Source: Halorubrum xinjiangense
GTDB lineage: Archaea; Halobacteriota; Halobacteria; Halobacteriales; Haloferacaceae
Direction: 5' to 3'
Length of the DNA stretch: 64,000 bases
Assembly: GCF_900102375.1 (NCBI RefSeq)
Contig: NZ_FNBO01000007.1
Location: 1 to 64,000, forward strand
The notes beneath the pieces were generated by a model. The model did no database searches, was not told the DNA's origin, and was given only the letters and a program-made list of their open reading frames with translations. A program made the position numbers and the translations under genes. Position 1 is the first letter of the stretch; each line of letters begins with the position of its first letter. This document shows, piece by piece, positions 60,401 to 64,000 of the stretch.

Positions 60401-60416
60401 GCGAAGTAGGGTGGGG
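60368..60416 (+). ncRNA. 3' hairpin of the TnpB ωRNA / element right end
   Basis: CCCCACCCT (60368-60376) pairs with AGGGTGGGG (60408-60416) across the tnpB stop, with a competing inner AGGGT. In TnpB elements the 3' part of the tnpB transcript is processed to the ωRNA; the guide follows right after the right end, here starting near 60417. The 5' boundary of the RNA cannot be seen. Confidence 0.65.
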
Positions 60417-60448
60417 TAGTTGACGCCGCTCCCCCGCTTCCGGCCGCC

Positions 60449-60664
60449 ATGGACGAGACGTGCCAGCACTTGGCGTACCGCGAGGAGGGCGACGGGCAGT
60501 CGTTCGAGACCGCCCGCGCGTTCTGTACCGTGACGGGGTCGTTCGTCCAGCCCATGCGCGCGGACGTCTGTAACGCGCGGTACGGGCTCGACCCCGAGAC
60601 GGACTGCGAGTTCTACGCGGAGGCGGAGCCGGCGACGGCCGACGGCTCGGACGCCGACCGATGA
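60449..60664 (+). CDS. Cysteine-containing small protein, in operon with BKACE
   Basis: A 71-residue acidic protein with four cysteines (ETCQHL, AFCTVTG, ADVCNARYG, TDCEFY), spaced to bind one metal. Its stop overlaps the start of the BKACE gene (ATGA), so the two are coupled. I recall similar haloarchaeal proteins but no function. Its ATG is about 32 nt after the TnpB element. Confidence 0.72.
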   Translation: MDETCQHLAYREEGDGQSFETARAFCTVTGSFVQPMRADVCNARYGLDPETDCEFYAEAEPATADGSDADR

Positions 60665-61503
60665 CCTACGACGACTACCTCGACGGGAAGCCGGCGGTCA
60701 TCACCGCGGCGCTCACCGGCGGCGTCCACGGAAAAGAGGCGCACCCGGCCCTCCCGGAGACGCCCGCGGAGATCGCGGCGGCCGCGGCCGCCTGCGAGGA
60801 CGCGGGCGCCAGCGTGCTCCACCTCCACGCGCGCCGCGAGAACGGCGAGCGCGCCTTCTCGACCGAGCGGTTTCAGGAAGTCGCGGACGCGGTCCGCGAG
60901 GCCACCGACGACGCCGTCCTCCAGCACTCCACCGGCGGGACCGCTGCCCCCGATGCGCTCCGGCACGAGCCCCTGCGGACCGACCCGGCCCCCGAGATGG
61001 CGTCGCTCGACATGGGGCCGCTCAACCGCTACGACCGGCTCACCTCGGAGAACACGCGCGATCTGGTGGCGTCGCTTCACGCGGAGATGAAAGAGCGCGG
61101 AATCAAGCCCGAACTGGAGGTGTTCAACGACGGCCATCTCAACGAGTCGCTGGCGATTCTCGACGACCTCGACGACCCGCCGTACCTCAACTTCCTGTTC
61201 GGCGGCGGGACCACGTCGCCGCCGCACCCCCGGAACCTGGTGAACCGGGTCGAGGCGCTGCCGGAGGGTGTCGAGTTCAACGTGATCGGGTTCGGCCCGC
61301 ACCAGCTTCCCATGACGACCCAGTCGCTGCTGCTCGGGGGGCACGTCCGCGTCGGTCTGGAGGACAACCGGTACTACGAGCGCGGCGAACTCGCGACGAA
61401 CGAGCAGCTCGTGGCGCGGGCGGCGCGGATCGCGGAGGAGCTCGGTCGGCCCGTGGCGACACCGGAGCAGACGCGGGAGCTACTGGGGCTGCGAGGGCGG
61501 TAA
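60661..61503 (+). CDS. BKACE-family beta-keto acid cleavage enzyme
   Basis: A 280-residue TIM-barrel enzyme of the DUF849/BKACE family, whose founder condenses acetyl-CoA with 3-keto-5-aminohexanoate in lysine fermentation. Zinc-binding HLHAR and the late VGLEDNRYYERGELATN are conserved. Substrates in the family vary (beta-keto acids); the haloarchaeal one is unknown. It overlaps the upstream small gene by 4 nt. The element copy 3 follows. Confidence 0.9.
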   Translation: MTYDDYLDGKPAVITAALTGGVHGKEAHPALPETPAEIAAAAAACEDAGASVLHLHARRENGERAFSTERFQEVADAVREATDDAVLQHSTGGTAAPDALRHEPLRTDPAPEMASLDMGPLNRYDRLTSENTRDLVASLHAEMKERGIKPELEVFNDGHLNESLAILDDLDDPPYLNFLFGGGTTSPPHPRNLVNRVEALPEGVEFNVIGFGPHQLPMTTQSLLLGGHVRVGLEDNRYYERGELATNEQLVARAARIAEELGRPVATPEQTRELLGLRGR

Positions 61504-61570
61504 CGGGAGTATGCGTTGCGAACTCCAATATCGACGCGGTATTTAAACGAAGCGGGAGGTGGCGACGGTT

Positions 61571-61975
61571 ACTTATAAATGAACGACGCGGTGGCGCGTG
61601 CCTGCGAGGCCGCTCCGCGGCCGAGCAGCACGCGCGAGGGAGTCGGCCGACCGGAGGGAGGCCGACGAGGCTGGGGAGGCGTGAGGTGCGGTGCGGAGCG
61701 GTGCGGGGTGGGACTCAAAGGGGCAGCCGCAAGGCCACAGTAGGCGACGTAAGCACCGCAGCGAGCAACACGAGCGAGGAGCGCAACGAGCGTACTGTGG
61801 CCTCGCGGCTGGGGCTCTGGAGGTCTCCGCCGCAGATTTGTTCTCGACCATTTATAAACGAGCGGCTGGGGCTTTGGCGGTGGTCGTCGCCGATCCGCTG
61901 ACGACTATTTATAAATAAGCGACTGAGAATTCGGAACGACTCTCCGCAGAGCCGCCGATTATTTATAAACAACCA
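61571..61975 (+). repeat. Structured non-coding repeat element, copy 3
   Basis: The 492-bp gap between BKACE and the biotin carboxylase holds no gene. CTTATAAAT at 61572-61580 precedes the core; another TATTTAAA lies at 61540-61547. Stem I: GCGCGTGC (61594-61601) with GCACGCGC (61628-61635). Stem II: GTCGGCC (61642-61648) with GGCCGAC (61660-61666). Linker AGGCTGGGGAGGCGTGAGG at 61668-61686 and GGGACTCAAAGGGGCAGCC near 61710. Stem III: GGCCACAGTA (61733-61742) with TACTGTGGCC (61793-61802). Tail modules at 61805 and 61862, then a diverged one at 61919; TTTATAA at 61851, 61908 and 61962. Confidence 0.84.
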
Positions 61976-61995
61976 CGCTCGGAGAACGCTCGATC

Positions 61996-63894
61996 CTACT
62001 CCAGTACGATCAGCACGTCGCCCATGTCGACGCTGTCGCCCTCGCCGACGTGGACGCTCGCGACGGTGCCGCCGCGCTCGGCGACCACGTCGTTCTCCAT
62101 CTTCATCGCCTCGAGGACGCAGACCACGTCGCCGGCGGCGACCTCGTCGCCCTCGTCGACGTCGACCGAGAGGATCGTCCCCTGCATCTCCGCGTCGATG
62201 GCCTCGCCGCCCTCGGCCACGTCGACGCCGCCCTCGTCACCGCCGTCATCGGACGTCGCCTGGGGCGGGCGCTGAGCGCCGCCCGCACCGCCCCCGCCCG
62301 AGCCGCCCTCGGGTACCGGGATCGCGGGCGCGCCGCGCTCCTCTAACTCGACGTCGAAGCGCTTGCCGTTCACCTCGACGGTGAACTCGCGTTCGGTGAC
62401 CTCCTCGTCGTCGCCCCCGCTCGACGACGATTCGGTCCCCCACTTCTCTTGCGCCTCGGCGACCAGCTCGCGGTCGAGCTCCTCGTCGAGGTACTTCGTC
62501 GTGTGCGTCCCGTCGACGAACCGCTCGTCGTCGAGCATGAGCCGGTGGAAGGGGACGATGGTGACGACGCCCTCCAAGTCGTACTCCGCGAGCGCGCGCT
62601 TCGAGCGGGCGAGACACTCCTCGCGGTCCGAGCCCCACACGATCAGCTTCGCGATCATCGAGTCGTAGTCGGTGACGAGCTCGTCGCCCTGCCGGAGCGC
62701 GTCGTCGACGCGGACGCCGATCCCGCCCGGCGGGTCGTACGTCTCCAGCGATCCCTCGTTGGCGGGCTGGAAGTCGTCGGCGGCGTTCTCGGCGTTGATC
62801 CGGAACTCGATCGCGTGCCCCTCCAACTCGACGTCGCCCTGCGAGACGGAGAGGCCCTCGCCGCTGGCGACCCGGAGCTGCTCTTTGACGATGTCGATCC
62901 CCGTCAGCTCCTCCGTGACGGTGTGTTCGACCTGGATCCGCGTGTTCACTTCGAGGAAGTAGAACGGCGTGTCGGGGCCGAGCGGCTCGGACGGGTCGCG
63001 GTCGGGGTCCTCCTCGACGAGGAACTCGACCGTCCCGGCGTTGGTGTAGTCGGCGGCGGCGACGCCGCGGCGGGCCGCCTCGCCGATCTTCTCGCGCAGC
63101 TCGTCGGAGAGCGCGGGGGAGGGCCCCTCCTCGATCACCTTCTGGTGGCGGCGCTGGAGCGAGCAGTCGCGCTCGCCGAGGTGGACCACGTCGCTCTCGG
63201 TCACCGGGGCGTCGGCGCCCGCGTCGTCCGACGCCGCCGGGTCGTCCGCGACGATCTGGACCTCCACATGGCGGGGGGTCTGGAGGTAGCGTTCGAGGTA
63301 CACCGAGTCGTTCGAGAAGTACGCCTCGCCCTCGCGTTTGGCGGATTCGAGCGCCTCCTCGGCCGCCGCGGCGCTCTCGACGACCTTCATCCCGCGGCCG
63401 CCGCCGCCGCCCTCCGCCTTGATCGCGACGGGGTAGCCGTACTCGTCGCCGAACTCCGTGACGGCGTCGACCTCGGTCACGGGCTCCGTCGTCCCGGGGA
63501 CGATCGGCACGTCGGCGTCGTCCATCACGCGGCGCGCGTGCGTCTTCTCGCCGAGCCGTTCCATCGCGTCGCTTTCGGGGCCGATCCACGTGATCCCGTC
63601 GGCGGCCTCGACGCGGGCCGCGAAGTCGGCGTTCTCCGCGAGGAAGCCGTAGCCGGGGTGGATCGCGTCGGCGCCGGCCGACCGCGCCGCCTCGACGACG
63701 GCCTCGCCGTCGAGGTACGAGTCGGCCGCGCGGGCGGGCCCGACGTTGTACGCCTCGTCCGCGTACCGGACGTGGCCGCCGTGCTTGTCGGCGTCGCTGT
63801 AGACGGCGACGGTGTCGACGCCCAGCTCCGCGCAGGCGCGCATCACCCGGACCGCGATCTCGCCGCGGTTCGCCACGAGAACCTTATCGAACAT
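61996..63894 (-). CDS. Acyl-CoA carboxylase biotin carboxylase subunit with fused BCCP domain
   Basis: A 632-residue protein. It begins [23 protein letters not shown]-grasp motifs include [32 protein letters not shown] and [17 protein letters not shown]. The C-terminal 80 residues are a biotinyl domain with the target lysine in EAMKMENDV. It is the alpha subunit of acetyl/propionyl-CoA carboxylase, which makes malonyl- or methylmalonyl-CoA. An Asp/Glu/Gly linker separates the domains. The beta subunit lies outside the window. The ATG at 63894 is used; a frame 6 codons longer is possible. Confidence 0.94.
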   Translation of the reverse strand: MFDKVLVANRGEIAVRVMRACAELGVDTVAVYSDADKHGGHVRYADEAYNVGPARAADSYLDGEAVVEAARSAGADAIHPGYGFLAENADFAARVEAADGITWIGPESDAMERLGEKTHARRVMDDADVPIVPGTTEPVTEVDAVTEFGDEYGYPVAIKAEGGGGGRGMKVVESAAAAEEALESAKREGEAYFSNDSVYLERYLQTPRHVEVQIVADDPAASDDAGADAPVTESDVVHLGERDCSLQRRHQKVIEEGPSPALSDELREKIGEAARRGVAAADYTNAGTVEFLVEEDPDRDPSEPLGPDTPFYFLEVNTRIQVEHTVTEELTGIDIVKEQLRVASGEGLSVSQGDVELEGHAIEFRINAENAADDFQPANEGSLETYDPPGGIGVRVDDALRQGDELVTDYDSMIAKLIVWGSDREECLARSKRALAEYDLEGVVTIVPFHRLMLDDERFVDGTHTTKYLDEELDRELVAEAQEKWGTESSSSGGDDEEVTEREFTVEVNGKRFDVELEERGAPAIPVPEGGSGGGGAGGAQRPPQATSDDGGDEGGVDVAEGGEAIDAEMQGTILSVDVDEGDEVAAGDVVCVLEAMKMENDVVAERGGTVASVHVGEGDSVDMGDVLIVLE

Positions 63895-63931
63895 TCCTGT
63901 CGGTTCTTCCACGAACTGCTACCAAACTCTG

Positions 63932-64000
63932 TCGGTCCGTGCCGAAACGAACAGTCGGTCCGTGCCGGGACGAATGATCGATCCGTGCCGGGACGGTTAA
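63932..64000 (+). repeat. Three tandem 23-bp repeats
   Basis: Units TCGGTCCGTGCCGRRACGAA-type begin at 63932, 63955 and 63978. The array lies upstream of the biotin carboxylase gene, in its promoter region, and runs to the window edge. Confidence 0.85.

Noticed and set aside
61686-61918. Short Arg/Ser-rich open frames in element copy 3
   Set aside because: They overlap paired stems and linkers that are conserved at the DNA level rather than the codon level.

Overview
The window comes from a haloarchaeon, most likely Halorubrum or a close relative. It is GC-rich, its proteins are strongly acidic, many genes have a TATA-like box about 25-35 nt before the start codon (leaderless transcription), and it carries a complete archaellum assembly set and haloarchaea-only families (HalX regulator, PGF-CTERM surface protein, twin-arginine lipoproteins). 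These calls rest on reading the sequence; no database search was run.

Layout. 1-350: right-end remnant of an IS200/IS605-type element. 374-4695: dodecin, then a likely sulfur-handling group (TSUP exporter, SoxB-like phosphoesterase, rhodanese/metallo-beta-lactamase fusion). 4829-7267: small conserved proteins, an IscA-type Fe-S protein and an MscS channel. 7320-11715: minus-strand phnD-phnC-phnE-phnE-HAD operon for phosphonate or related P-compound uptake. 12047-19451: hisD, phytoene synthase, nicotinamidase-like hydrolase, PGF-CTERM metalloprotease-like protein, nicotinate phosphoribosyltransferase. 19476-23819: AMMECR1 protein, RNase P RNA, repeat element copy 1, HtpX, an epimerase and an OsmC protein. 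23875-38940: motility island, with arlJ, I, H, G, F and fused CE, then cheD, cheC, cheY, a large surface glycoprotein, and two archaellin genes, all on the minus strand apart from one small gene. 39297-48382: membrane and regulatory genes, a KaiC-like ATPase, HalX regulator, sulfite-oxidase-like enzyme, RecJ-like DHH protein, metY-metX. 48391-56126: repeat element copy 2, acyl-CoA synthetase, Hef helicase-nuclease, orphan VapB-like antitoxin, a second molybdopterin oxidoreductase and a PhnP-like hydrolase. 56249-64000: Tfx regulator, TRAM protein, SWIM protein, an intact TnpB element, a BKACE enzyme, repeat element copy 3 and a biotin carboxylase/BCCP fusion.

The most unusual signal is a family of three long non-coding elements (about 20674-21220, 48391-48790, 61571-61975), all on the plus strand and each starting shortly after a plus-strand gene end. 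Each has a TATA-like box, a core with three hairpins whose stem sequences differ between copies but keep pairing, invariant linkers between the hairpins, and a tail of modules that each carry TTTATAA at an almost constant 57-bp spacing. Each tail module also repeats the strand that closes the third hairpin. This looks like a structured RNA family with a multi-promoter or competing-pairing tail that I cannot assign to any known class.

Functional links: uptake (PhnDCE) and processing (HAD, distant PhnP-like) of phosphorus compounds without C-P lyase; NAD salvage by two nearby genes; methionine synthesis by metY-metX; motility and chemotaxis in one block that lacks cheA, cheB, cheR and cheW. No rRNA, tRNA or CRISPR array was seen.
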